From the NCBI RefSeq assembly GCF_003815675.1, contig NZ_CP033918.1:620001-684000 (forward strand): a stretch of DNA of 64,000 nt, given 5' to 3'. The notes under the pieces were generated by a model. The model saw only the letters and a program-made list of their open reading frames with translations, did no database searches and had not been told where the DNA came from. This DNA is from Chryseobacterium sp. G0186. Its GTDB lineage: Bacteria; Bacteroidota; Bacteroidia; Flavobacteriales; Weeksellaceae. Every line of letters begins with the position of its first letter. Positions within the stretch are counted from its first letter, which is position 1. Shown here in pieces: positions 17,212 through 25,854 of the stretch. A program made the translations under genes and the position numbers.

Positions 17212-17730
17212 ATGAAAAAACTATTTTTTGTCATATTAATTTCACCATTTATATATAGTTGTAATGCTCAGAGGGAGACAACAAAAAACGACATGTATAG
17301 TTCAAATATTCTTTTATTAAAAGTAGAAAAGAATGTGAGAGTTTTACAGAAAGCATTGATCCAAAATGACGATTATATTTTAATCAAAGATCGAAGATGG
17401 AGTGATATTCCACGTCCAACAAAAATCAGTTTTATAAAGGATAGAGATACAATGAACTATGTAATTAACTACGAAAATACAGGCAATTATTATTTTCATA
17501 ATATCCGTTTTAAAAAAGGAAATTACAATGTTGAAATTCTAAAAAATAATTTAGAATCTTCTGGCAAGGTTAATGCGTTTAATGAAACTACTATACTTAC
17601 TCAATTATTTAACAATACCACAAGAAAGAGGGAAGATACAAGGTTAAATGATGTCCTATTTTATAGTGTTGATTTTGAAAAATCTAATTCTGTAAAAATA
17701 GAGGAGAAAAAAAATGTAGTTTCACGCTAA
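17212..17730 (+). CDS. Putative lipoprotein (paralogue of 15157-15780); immunity candidate
   Basis: This 172-residue protein has an N-terminal signal and lipobox (FIYSCNAQ). It shares the DRDTM motif and the NYYFHN-x-x-FKKGNYN block with the lipoprotein at 15157-15780. Before the IS insertion it lay four bases after the disrupted small gene, in one operon with the effector-like gene. Function is not recognisable; immunity against the upstream effector is a reasonable but unproven idea. An AACAAAAG/CTTTTGTT pair with a long loop follows it, a weak terminator candidate at best. Confidence 0.6.
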   Translation: MKKLFFVILISPFIYSCNAQRETTKNDMYSSNILLLKVEKNVRVLQKALIQNDDYILIKDRRWSDIPRPTKISFIKDRDTMNYVINYENTGNYYFHNIRFKKGNYNVEILKNNLESSGKVNAFNETTILTQLFNNTTRKREDTRLNDVLFYSVDFEKSNSVKIEEKKNVVSR

Positions 17731-17810
17731 TCAATCACGCTTATACAACAAAAGCCACCTAAAGTTTCCACTTATAAATGACTTTTGTTATGTTCAACTT
17801 AGAATTTCAT

Positions 17811-18887
17811 CTAAGGAATAATCTTTTCAGCTTTCAGACGCTGAAACAGTTCAATAAATGAGTCCTCTGTACTTTGATAATTCGTGAACCCCGATTTTCT
17901 GCTTCCTGACATATCGCACATCACTTCAAGCGGTCTTCCGAGATCAAGGTCTGTATGCCATGCGGAGGATAGTCTTTCAAGGTTTTCTTCTTTCAGGTTG
18001 TATTTCTTTGCTATTTCTTTCCAGATTGGTTGATCGTTTTCCAATTCCTTTTCAAGAGGTTTTATACTTTCATTAAAACCCTCGGCTTCAATTCCAAACC
18101 AGTCAGCCAATCTTTTCCAAAGCCATTTCCATCGGAATACATCTCCATTGGTTATATTGAAAGCCTGGTTTTTCGCAGCTTCTGTTGTAGATGCCCATAC
18201 CAGCTGTTTTGCCAATACTTTTGCATCCGTTACATCCGAAATTCCATTCCATTGCGCTTCAGAGCCTGGCCATATGAATTTTCTGCCTGTTTCCTTGCAA
18301 ATGCTGGCATATAGAGCAAGGGTTGTTCCCATGTTCATCAGATTGCCCACTGCATATCCTATCACCGTATGAGGTCTGTGGATACTCCATGTAAAACCGT
18401 CTCTTTCAGAGGCTTTATAGACTTCATCTTCCTGAGCATAATAGAAATTGGGCAAAGAAAGTCTTGGGTGTTCTTCTCTGACAGGTGTTTCAGGTAAAAT
18501 CCCTTGTTTAACATAGGCATCAAAAGGCCCCAGATAATGCTTTAATCCTGTTACCAGCGCAACATGCTTCACTGATTTTTTTGGTGATAATACATTCAGA
18601 AGATTTCTTACAAGCATGCTGTTTACCCTGATATTTTCTTCTTCCGTATCATTCCGCATCCATGTTGTGAAGTAAATATGAGTAGGGGAGATTTCATTCA
18701 ATGCATCCATCAGGCTCTGTTCATTCAGTAAATCTGCCTTTATTGAACGAAGACCTGAGATGTTGGAATTGGGATTTCTGGATAGCCCATAGGTGATCCA
18801 GCCCTGTGCAATCAATTCTTCGGCAAGATTACTTCCTGTAATTCCGGTGGCGCCCACAACCAATGCGACATTTTCTTTATTTTCCAT
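17811..18887 (-). CDS. SDR family NAD(P)-dependent oxidoreductase (PRISE-like)
   Basis: This 358-residue Rossmann enzyme has the nucleotide motif VVGATGITGSNLAEEL at the N-terminus. The PNFYYAQEDEVY segment and IHRPHTVIGYA resemble the progesterone-5-beta-reductase/iridoid-synthase-like (PRISE) extended SDR group. Such enzymes reduce activated C=C bonds of enones with NADPH; the substrate here is unknown. It is followed on the same strand by nothing, and preceded 85 bp away by a broken Crp/Fnr gene that also points leftwards. Confidence 0.82.
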   Translation of the reverse strand: MENKENVALVVGATGITGSNLAEELIAQGWITYGLSRNPNSNISGLRSIKADLLNEQSLMDALNEISPTHIYFTTWMRNDTEEENIRVNSMLVRNLLNVLSPKKSVKHVALVTGLKHYLGPFDAYVKQGILPETPVREEHPRLSLPNFYYAQEDEVYKASERDGFTWSIHRPHTVIGYAVGNLMNMGTTLALYASICKETGRKFIWPGSEAQWNGISDVTDAKVLAKQLVWASTTEAAKNQAFNITNGDVFRWKWLWKRLADWFGIEAEGFNESIKPLEKELENDQPIWKEIAKKYNLKEENLERLSSAWHTDLDLGRPLEVMCDMSGSRKSGFTNYQSTEDSFIELFQRLKAEKIIP

Positions 18888-18972
18888 AAGTATTGTAAAT
18901 TTTCATTACAAAATTAGGTCGGGTTATAGGTTTCTACACTTGATATGGGTCATGCCATTGAGTTGATCTGGA

Positions 18973-19557
18973 TCAAGTATTTCGAAGAGCATTTTTCTTA
19001 CGGATCCTGCTTACCGTTTCAGGAGCTAGGCCCAAATAAGAAGCAATAAGGTTATGAGGAACTCTTTTGATCATTTCAGGATTTTTTTCGGCTAATTGCA
19101 GGTATTTTTCCTCTGCAGTATAACTATTGGAAACAATAAGTCTGTAATCCTTTGTAACCAGACTGTTTTGATAAAGAATCCTGAAATAACGCTCCATTAC
19201 AGGAATTTCCAGCAACATGTCTTCATACTTATCTAAAGTAATCATCAACACTTCGGTTTCTTCAATAGCATCAATCGTTAAAACTGATTTTTCCTGATGA
19301 ATAAAACTATTAAAATCAGAGATCTACCAGCCTTCGAAAGCAAACATATTGATATGCTCATTGCCCTTTTCATCCAGGAAATAAGATTTCAGCAAGCCTT
19401 TACTCACAAAAGACAGACATTTACAGATCTCTCCCTCTTGTAGCAGGTATTGCTTTTTACGAAGTTTTTTTACCATAAAAAAAGACTGAACCTGTTTTTT
19501 CTGTTCATCGGTGATTGCTACTTTATTCTGAATATGGGAAAGCAGGATATCAAACAT
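18973..19557 (-). pseudogene. Crp/Fnr family regulator, interrupted by in-frame TAG
   Basis: The first 77 codons encode the cyclic-nucleotide-binding fold typical of Bacteroidota Crp/Fnr proteins (LLQEGEICKCLSFVSKGLLK, NMFAFEGW). A TAG at 19324-19326 follows. The frame then continues ISDFNSFIHQEKSVLTIDA and on to the C-terminal HTH (NLIASYLGLAPETVSRIRKK), ending at 18973. Relatives read EGWW(I/V)SD here, so TGG to TAG is the likely change. Full length would be 194 residues, normal for the family. The intact relative in this window is at 30611-31189. It may have controlled the SDR gene downstream. Confidence 0.82.
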
Positions 19558-19595
19558 TGAAAAAATATTTCATCAAAAATAACGATTTCACCATA

Positions 19596-20051
19596 TTATT
19601 TTTCAAAATCATAGAGATTGATCCCTGTTTTATGATCCTTGGTTTTTACAACCCTGGTATTGAGAGGATAAAATATAAATTCTCCTGCGCCATGAATTCT
19701 TGCCTCCAAAAGATGACCTGCCAGCGCAGTATAGTCTTCTCTTCCTAGGGTAATATGTAAATGCAACGTGGATTCACCATCTATCACAGCAACATTTCCT
19801 GAGATATTGGATACTTCCATCTGTTCTTGAAATGTTTTATCAACATATTTTTTAGCAGATGGAACAAAAAACTGCAAGGTGGCTTCATCTACGGCTCCAA
19901 TTCCGGTAACTTCTCCCGATAGGATATGTTGGGTTTTAATAAAATCTGTAAGTGCTTCAACGATATTGGATTGATTCTTCACACTAACAATGTATATATG
20001 ATCCACTTTTCTTGCATACCAGTGGTTCCCTTTTTAATTTTGTTCATCCAT
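19596..20051 (-). pseudogene. PPC/DUF296 domain DNA-binding protein, early in-frame TAA
   Basis: A 136-residue frame from GTG at 20004-20006 covers the PPC domain (ILSGEVTGIGAVDEATLQFF, LHLHITLGREDYTALAGHLL, EARIHGAGEFIFYPL). The same frame upstream reads KGNHWYARKVDHIYIV, which is what family members have before the first strand. It is preceded by TAA (20034-20036) and then by MDEQN from an ATG at 20049-20051. So the natural start appears to be 20051 with a stop at codon six. Translation might restart at the GTG and give a nearly complete protein. These plant-AHL-like proteins bind DNA or small ligands; role here unknown. Confidence 0.65.
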
Positions 20052-20218
20052 TATCATAATCTTTTTAAATTTTTAAATGAATACAATAATCATGCATATC
20101 AGAATACAGTTGAATTCTCTTTCAAACAATAAAAAACGGGCTGTCAGCGCTAAATTAATAGAGGTTTAAGTTTTAAAGCTGATGAAAATTACTGAAATTT
20201 GCAGCAAATAAAAAAATA

Positions 20219-20845
20219 ATGAAGATTGTAGATATTGAAAGCTGGAACAGAAAGGAACATTTTAATTTTTTCTCTAATATGGCAAGCCCTTATTTTGGTT
20301 TTACAACCGAAGTGGATTGTACGAAGGCTTATGATAAAGCTAAGGAAAATGGCTACTCTTTCTTTGCCTATTACTTTCATAAATCGATGGTTGCCATCAA
20401 TACAGTTGATGAGCTAAAGCTTAGAGTTATTGATGGACAGGTTGTTCAGTTTGACACCGTTCATGCAGGAAGCACCATTGGCAGACCGGATGGAACCTTT
20501 GGCTTTTCATTTACCCCTTTCTCTGAGGATTTTGAAGTGTTCAATGCTGCATTACAGGAAGAAATAAAAGGAGTTCATGAGACTTCAGGTTTGAGATTAA
20601 ACAACGAAAGACTGGGAAAGGATCATGTGAGACATACTACCATTCCCTGGAATTCCTTTAGTGCCATTCTTCATCCTACAGATTTTAATACTTCGGAAAC
20701 AATTCCTAAAATAGCGTTTGGAAGATTCAATATCCGTGAAGGGAAAAAGTATCTTCCGGTTTCTATTGAAGCTCACCACGGATTGGCTGACGGAATTCAC
20801 ATTGCAAAATATCTGGCAGAATTTCAAAGACAGCTTGATTTGTAA
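20219..20845 (+). CDS. Chloramphenicol acetyltransferase (CatA) family protein
   Basis: This 208-residue protein has the CAT fold. The catalytic histidine motif SIEAHHGLADGIHIAKYL (HHxxxDG) is near the C-terminus, and IPWNSFSAI and SPYFGFTTEVDCTKAYD lie earlier. The family moves acetyl from acetyl-CoA to chloramphenicol, but many chromosomal members in Bacteroidota have no shown resistance activity. There is no mobile DNA next to it, so it is more likely a core-genome CAT-like acyltransferase than a recently acquired resistance gene. The start ATG at 20219 follows an A-rich leader. Confidence 0.85.
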   Translation: MKIVDIESWNRKEHFNFFSNMASPYFGFTTEVDCTKAYDKAKENGYSFFAYYFHKSMVAINTVDELKLRVIDGQVVQFDTVHAGSTIGRPDGTFGFSFTPFSEDFEVFNAALQEEIKGVHETSGLRLNNERLGKDHVRHTTIPWNSFSAILHPTDFNTSETIPKIAFGRFNIREGKKYLPVSIEAHHGLADGIHIAKYLAEFQRQLDL

Positions 20846-21171
20846 AGGTCAGCAATTAAACAAAAACATTGATCAGGATCATAAAAAGTAAGCTCCACAA
20901 CCCATTACATTTATACCCTTAGAAAAGGAAGTATAAATAATTACGAACAGTCTGATAAAAGCTGTTATGCTATTTTATTGAAAACTGCAACGTGGTATGT
21001 ATGTGGTACGCTAATTTGATAAAATTTTAATCATTTTCTTTTTCTTTGCCCTTATAAAAATGACATTTTGGATATGTGAAAATTGATCGGCATAAAGATC
21101 GATAAGAGTAAAAAATTGTACTGATGTACAAAAGAATGCATATACAAAATGAGTAGAGATGAAAAAGTATT
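20846..21171. other. Intergenic stretch without recognisable features
   Basis: These 326 bases between the CAT-like gene and the HTH gene are AT-rich. I see no hairpin terminator, no clear TAnnTTTG promoter box with partner, and no coding frame. A possible ribosome-binding purine run (GTAGAGATG) lies just before 21172. Confidence 0.5.
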
Positions 21172-21513
21172 ATGAAAAATAGAAAACCTGAACCCGATTT
21201 AGAAGATTTGAATCATAAGATTCTTGTACAAGATGAAATCATAGCATTAGCCAAGGCTAATTCTCCCCGTTTACTGAATAAGTTCAGATTGGTCTATCCT
21301 GATTTTTTTAGAAAATTATCTGCCATACATCCCGGGCTAAAAAATTCTGAACAGATCTTTTGTATTTATCTTAAGTTGAATATGACGACAAAGGAAATAG
21401 CGACCTGTATCTTTGTGACACCAAAAGCAATACAAAATAGGAAAAACAGAATCCGAAAAAAGCTCAATATTCCCTCTGAATTAGATATTTATAAATGGTT
21501 TAATGAAATTTAA
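21172..21513 (+). CDS. Small LuxR-type helix-turn-helix protein
   Basis: This 113-residue protein has a C-terminal LuxR/GerE-like HTH (about residues 60-110): LKNSEQIFCIYLKLNMTTKE, IATCIFVTPKAIQNRKNRIR and KKLNIP. It resembles the end of the large tetratricopeptide sensor regulators of Bacteroidota but has no TPR or membrane part. The sequence upstream (to 20846) shows no continuation in frame. It could be a stand-alone DNA-binding protein or the remainder of a larger ancestor; the tidy ATG with purine-rich leader favours a real small gene. It converges on the lactamase-fold gene ending at 21528. Confidence 0.65.
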   Translation: MKNRKPEPDLEDLNHKILVQDEIIALAKANSPRLLNKFRLVYPDFFRKLSAIHPGLKNSEQIFCIYLKLNMTTKEIATCIFVTPKAIQNRKNRIRKKLNIPSELDIYKWFNEI

Positions 21514-21527
21514 ACCATTTTTTTGTT

Positions 21528-22259
21528 TTAAAACTCCACAATGTCCTTTTCTAGATCATGGTAAAGCAATACTTTCCAGTGGTTTTCCGTTGCTTCCTTT
21601 TCCCATTGAAGTCTTAATTCCATTGCTTTTCTGCCATCAAAATCACTTTTATAGGCCAAATGGTACTTCAGATAAGAGGCCTGTGGAAGATCATCAGCAC
21701 CATAGAAAACTGTTTCTCCATTTTCTCTGATCCAGAAAACCTGCATAAAGGGTGTATGGCCACCCACTACTTCATAGGAAATTTCATCATTAATCTGTCC
21801 CTTATCTTCATTCATCCACACAATACCGGGCAGTTGTATCAATTTTTCAAGGATTTCAAAATCAAAGGAAGGGTTTCCTTTATTTTCCATAGCAAAGTCC
21901 AGTTCACGCTTTTGAATATAAATCTCTGCATTTGGGAAAACAGGTTCGTAGCCATTATCAGTAAGCTTTACAGCCCCTTCAATATGATCTTTATGAAGGT
22001 GGGAGAGAAGTAATTTTGTAATCTGTTCCGGATTAATATTTTCTTTTGCAAGAATTTCGGAAACCACAGATTTTCCATCTTCATTTTTCCAACCAATACC
22101 GGCATCCAAAAGAATATAATCGTTTTCTGTAATAATAAGAAAAGGCTGCACAGACATTTTAATTCCGGTGATGGTATCAAAATTTTCATCTGTTAATAAA
22201 GTAAAATCCTTGGTTTTGCTGGCTGAAAAATTACCTTCTTTAAGTGGAATGATCTTCAT
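21528..22259 (-). CDS. MBL fold metallo-hydrolase (AHL-lactonase-like)
   Basis: This 243-residue protein has the zinc motif LLSHLHKDHIEGAV, preceded by LLDAGIG and followed by VGGHTPFMQVF and the ligand Asp in FYGADDLPQ. The YIQKRELDFAMENKG segment is common in the quorum-quenching lactonase-like branch. The ATG at 22257-22259 is preferred, since MKIIPLKEGNF matches the family start; an upstream ATG at 22304 adds 15 unlike residues. It lies downstream of the Nudix-like gene on the same strand. Substrate unknown. Confidence 0.8.
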   Translation of the reverse strand: MKIIPLKEGNFSASKTKDFTLLTDENFDTITGIKMSVQPFLIITENDYILLDAGIGWKNEDGKSVVSEILAKENINPEQITKLLLSHLHKDHIEGAVKLTDNGYEPVFPNAEIYIQKRELDFAMENKGNPSFDFEILEKLIQLPGIVWMNEDKGQINDEISYEVVGGHTPFMQVFWIRENGETVFYGADDLPQASYLKYHLAYKSDFDGRKAMELRLQWEKEATENHWKVLLYHDLEKDIVEF

Positions 22260-22341
22260 TTTGCAAATTTCCTGATTATTTCTAACATTCAAAAGCTTTT
22301 TCATCGATAGAAACCATCGGAAAAAACAATTGAAGGCTCGT

Positions 22342-23100
22342 TTACCAGTTGTTTAATCCGCTTTCCAAAGCTTTTACATAGTTTTCTTCATCAAAAGAAT
22401 ACAAATCCGGAGATTTGTGGGCACCTCCACGTCTTTGCTCATCAAGCTTTTTTAAAATCCCCAGATTTCTGATTTTCCGGTAAAAATTTCCACGATTCAG
22501 CTCTTTTCCCAATATTGCTTCATATAACTTTTGCAATTCTGAAAGGGTGAATTTTTCAGGTAACAAATTGTATCCTATGGGTTTATATGAAATTTTTTCC
22601 CGTAGCGTAAGAAGAGCTTTTTCAATAATCTCCCGATGATCCATGGCCAGTTCAATCTCATGAAGGTCTCTTAAATAAACCCACTCACAGGCTTCACTTA
22701 CGTCATCCATCACAGGATCAATTTCTGCGGAATTGTATAAGGCATAGTATCCAATAGAAATAAAACGTTGTTTCTGGAATAAGGTTTCATCAAAATCCTC
22801 AAAATAAAGTTCACTTCTGTTTTTTCTTCCAAAAACGGCAAATTCCTCAAGAAAAACATTGGTAACACCGGCCCTGGATTTTAAAACCCTGAGTACTCCT
22901 TCATCCAGATCTTCATCTTTTCTTATAAAACCTCCGGGAAGAAGCCATTGTTTCCTGTAATTCATCCTTACCAGCAAAACCTTCAGTTCATTCTGATCAA
23001 AACCAAAAATAACCGGGTCAGCTGAAATGTGAGGAAGAAAAATTTCTTTTGCTTCGGCAGACTTCTGTAAAATCTGTTCCTTAGAATCCATATAATCCAT
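22342..23100 (-). CDS. Nudix-fold transcriptional regulator (NrtR-like), degenerate Nudix box
   Basis: This 252-residue protein has an N-terminal Nudix fold and a C-terminal winged helix (about residues 165-240, FTLSELQKLYEAILGKELNR, then GNFYRKIRNLGILKKL). The Nudix box keeps the leading Gly and the first Glu (GGFIRKDEDLDEGVLRVLKS), but the metal-binding REUXEE core is RVLKSR. Catalysis is therefore probably lost, as is usual in regulators of this type that sense ADP-ribose or sugar nucleotides. It is divergent from the MFS transporter at 23324, and a palindrome sits on that gene's promoter. Confidence 0.78.
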   Translation of the reverse strand: MDYMDSKEQILQKSAEAKEIFLPHISADPVIFGFDQNELKVLLVRMNYRKQWLLPGGFIRKDEDLDEGVLRVLKSRAGVTNVFLEEFAVFGRKNRSELYFEDFDETLFQKQRFISIGYYALYNSAEIDPVMDDVSEACEWVYLRDLHEIELAMDHREIIEKALLTLREKISYKPIGYNLLPEKFTLSELQKLYEAILGKELNRGNFYRKIRNLGILKKLDEQRRGGAHKSPDLYSFDEENYVKALESGLNNW

Positions 23101-23240
23101 AACAATGCCTATGTTATTACAAATGTAAAGATAAAATTGGAAAACACTTGAAAAATCTCTTTATTGAAGCCTGTTCTAAGAAAAAAAATCTATAATAGTT
23201 TGAGCGTAAATCAATCACGATCATTCATGTTCTTTATTAA

Positions 23241-23262
23241 AATGACTACCTTTGAAGTCATT
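23241..23262 (+). promoter_or_regulatory. Promoter -7 box inside an inverted repeat (candidate operator)
   Basis: The arms AATGACT (23241-23247) and AGTCATT (23256-23262) flank 8 bases and contain TACCTTTG (23247-23254), a match to the Bacteroidota TAnnTTTG box. It is 62 bp before the MFS gene and 141 bp from the divergent Nudix-like regulator. Placement over the core promoter fits a repressor site. Confidence 0.5.
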
Positions 23263-23323
23263 AAAAATAGAGATCCAAAGTACTCAATCATAGGCTCTGT
23301 TTCCATTCAATAAAAATTTTATC

Positions 23324-24508
23324 ATGCAGGTAAGCTCTACCAACAATATTTCCCGGACTGTAGTCTGGTTAATGGCTATTATTTCAGGACTTGTTGTTGC
23401 CAACAATTATTATAACCAGCCATTACTGGCCCTTATTTCAGAAGACCTTCACGTATCTGAAGCTGCAGCAAGTAAAATCTCTGTGCTTACCCAAATTGGT
23501 TATGCTCTGGGCTTATTATTAATTGTACCGCTTGGAGATAAGTTTTTCCGCAAAAAATTAATCCTGATTGATTTGTTTCTTGTTTTTGGTTCCCTGCTTT
23601 GGATGACCTTTGCCAATCAGTTATGGATGCTGTATGCTGCCAGTTTATTGATTGGAGCAACTTCCGTAATTCCTCAGTTGTTTGTTCCTATTGCTGCTGA
23701 GCTTTCATCAGATAAGGAAAAATCGGCCAACATCGGTCTGGTAATGTCCGGACTTTTATTGGGAATTCTTCTTTCGCGCTTCATTGGAGGCATTGTAGGA
23801 GAAGTCTGGGGATGGAGAGCTATGTTTGGTATTGCAGCAGGGTTAATGATTATAGTGTGGCTGGCTGTATATAAGATGCTTCCTGAATTGCAGCCCAATT
23901 TCAAGGGTACTTACACTGAACTGATGCGTTCTGTGGCCCATCTTGCGAAAACACAGCCTATTCTTCAGCTGGCTTCATTCCGTGGAGCAATGGCTTTTGG
24001 ATCTATGTGTGCCTTATTTACAACATTGGTTTTTCATATGGAAAAGCCTCCTTTTAATGCCGGTTCATCTGTTGTGGGGAGCTTTGGATTGGCAGGTGCT
24101 GTAGGTGCTTTGGCGGCGGCAAAAGTTGGAAATCTGCAAAGATATTTAGACATCAACCGTATTATACTGTATTCACTCCTGATTCTTATTGGAAGCTGGG
24201 GATTCACTTATTTTGCCGGAGAAACTTATTGGGGATTGATAGTAGGGGTTATTCTTGTTGATCTTGGTGTACAATCGAGTCATATCATGAATCAGACCAA
24301 TTATTTTTTAATCAAATCGAATGCTGTCAACAGATTAAATACAGTTTATATGGTTTCTTATTTCATTGGGGGTTCATTGGGAACCTGGCTGGCTTCTTTG
24401 GCGTGGCAGAAAGCACAATGGACCGGAGTATGTTTGGTAGGAACCGTATTTGGAGTATTGGCTCTCATTGCTCATATTCTGTTTTGTAATAAGGTGAATA
24501 AGGCTTAA
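23324..24508 (+). CDS. MFS transporter
   Basis: This 394-residue integral membrane protein has 12 predicted hydrophobic segments. The N-terminal ISGLVVANNYYNQPLLALI and the cytoplasmic loop motif GDKFFRKKLILID (motif A between helices 2 and 3) are visible, with ALGLLLIVPLGD before it. This resembles drug/sugar efflux members of the family in Bacteroidota. A palindromic site covers its likely promoter, and the divergent Nudix-fold regulator is the likely controller. The gene is followed by the tandem repeat array. Substrate unknown. Confidence 0.85.
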   Translation: MQVSSTNNISRTVVWLMAIISGLVVANNYYNQPLLALISEDLHVSEAAASKISVLTQIGYALGLLLIVPLGDKFFRKKLILIDLFLVFGSLLWMTFANQLWMLYAASLLIGATSVIPQLFVPIAAELSSDKEKSANIGLVMSGLLLGILLSRFIGGIVGEVWGWRAMFGIAAGLMIIVWLAVYKMLPELQPNFKGTYTELMRSVAHLAKTQPILQLASFRGAMAFGSMCALFTTLVFHMEKPPFNAGSSVVGSFGLAGAVGALAAAKVGNLQRYLDINRIILYSLLILIGSWGFTYFAGETYWGLIVGVILVDLGVQSSHIMNQTNYFLIKSNAVNRLNTVYMVSYFIGGSLGTWLASLAWQKAQWTGVCLVGTVFGVLALIAHILFCNKVNKA

Positions 24509-24520
24509 TTCTAGTTATAA

Positions 24521-25266
24521 AGATAAAGTACTTCGATAAAATTATATTCTTTTTATTCTCACAGATCTGGCCGATTGAGCAGATTATTTTAGACATTAAG
24601 ATCTGCGTGATCTGCAAAATCTGCGAGAGCAATAATAGAATACAACATTCATCTTTGTAGGAATCTTTTTTGGTAAAGCGCAAAGACGCAATTTTTTTTG
24701 TTTATTGAGATGGTATAAGGCGCAAGGATTTTATCTTCGATAAAATTGTATTCTGCCTATTCTTTTATCTCTTGCAGATTTTGCAGATCACGCAGATATT
24801 TTAGACATTAAGATCTGCGTGATCTGCAAAATCTGCGAGAGCAATAATAGAATACAACATTCATCTTTGTAGGAATCTTTTTTGGTAAAGCGCAAAGACG
24901 CAATTTTTTTGTTTATTGAGATGGTATAAGGCGCAATGATTTTATCTTCGATAAAATTATATTCTGCCTATTTTTTTATCTCTCGCAGATCTGGCCGATT
25001 GAGCAGATATTTTAGACATTAAGATTTGCGTGATCTGCAAAATCAGCGAGAGCAATAATAGAACATAGCATTCATCTTTGTAGGAATCTTTTTTGGTAAA
25101 GCGCAAAGACGCAATTTTTTTTGTTTATTGAGATAGTATAAGGCGCAATGATTTTATCTTCGATAAAATTATATTCTGCCTATTTTTTTATCTCTCGCAG
25201 ATCTGGCCGATTGAGCAGATTATTTTAGACATTAAGATTTGCGTGATCTGCAAAATCTGCGAGAGC
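24521..25266 (+). repeat. Tandem array of about 212-bp units (dispersed composite repeat, amplified)
   Basis: Three near-identical units follow a partial first one: 24629-24840 (212 bp), 24841-25051 (211 bp) and 25052-25264 (213 bp). A partial module B plus A precedes them at 24521-24628. Each unit has module C (GCGCAAAGACGCAA), module B (a hairpin with arms TTTTATC and GATAAAA around TTC) and module A (CTCGCAGATCTGGCC... to AAAATCTGCGAGAG, also containing GATCTGCGTGATCTGC). The array fills most of the 805 bp between convergent MFS and HxlR genes. Short open frames inside it are not genes. Units are far longer than CRISPR repeats and have no spacers. Confidence 0.85.
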
Positions 25267-25313
25267 TATACTACAAGAATGGGATCATTTTATACGGAAT
25301 ACCGATAAAAGCC

Positions 25314-25691
25314 TTATTCTTCGGAAACAACCTGCCCCTGAATCATTTCTCTGTGTTTTCCTCCCCATTCGCTTAATACATTCCATATCGGAATAAGTTC
25401 TCTTGCGATATCTGTAAGTTCATAATCTACCCTTGGAGGAACTTCTGCGTGTACCGTTCTTTTAACCAGACCTTCTTTTTCCAGTTCTCTCAATTGAAGT
25501 GTGAGCATTCGTTCCGTAATTCCCAAAATAGCCTTTCTCAGTTCGCTGAAACGCAGTTTCCCATCCTTAAGTTTGTCCAGAATAAGCAATTTCCATCTGC
25601 CTCCGATCTTACATACAGCGTAGGTCAGATCACATTCATGGATATATTGTCTGTTGATGTTATTCGTTGAGTTTTCTTTTATTTTTCCCAT
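25314..25691 (-). CDS. HxlR family transcriptional regulator
   Basis: This 125-residue MarR-like winged-helix protein of the HxlR family shows CDLTYAVCKIGGRWKLLILD near residue 20, the recognition segment LRFSELRKAILGITERMLTL and the wing YELTDIARELIPI. These respond to redox or reactive aldehyde signals in several species. It is divergent from an alpha/beta hydrolase and MFS pair (25855-27959), the likely regulon. An 18-bp palindrome starts two bases before its start codon, suggesting autoregulation. Confidence 0.88.
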   Translation of the reverse strand: MGKIKENSTNNINRQYIHECDLTYAVCKIGGRWKLLILDKLKDGKLRFSELRKAILGITERMLTLQLRELEKEGLVKRTVHAEVPPRVDYELTDIARELIPIWNVLSEWGGKHREMIQGQVVSEE

Positions 25692-25692
25692 T

Positions 25693-25763
25693 ACTTACAA
25701 ATTTGTTAGTACCATACAATTCGATGTATACAATGCAAATGTAAGGTTTGAAATTTAATTTTG
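25693..25763. promoter_or_regulatory. Divergent promoter region with 18-bp palindrome (candidate HxlR operator)
   Basis: The palindrome ACTTACAAATTTGTTAGT (25693-25710, one mismatched pair) lies against the HxlR start. A minus-strand -7 box TACATTTG is at 25736-25743 and a plus-strand -7 box TAATTTTG at 25756-25763. I did not find convincing -33 TTTG partners for either. Confidence 0.5.
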
Positions 25764-25854
25764 CACCCAGAAGCAGAAAATATGCAGCAGTAAAGGAACA
25801 ATAGCGCTACTGTTCACTGCAAAAAACAATACTAACTTAAATAAAAAAACGAAA

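Noticed and set aside
20219..20845. Acquired chloramphenicol resistance gene
   Set aside because: There is no IS, integron or resistance neighbour, and base composition matches surrounding DNA. CAT-like genes are common in Bacteroidota chromosomes.
24465..25141. Small open frames within and beside the tandem repeat
   Set aside because: They follow repeat units, have no family resemblance and no ribosome-binding site.
24521..25266. CRISPR-like array
   Set aside because: The repeat unit is about 212 bp, copies are contiguous with no unique spacers, and no cas genes are present.
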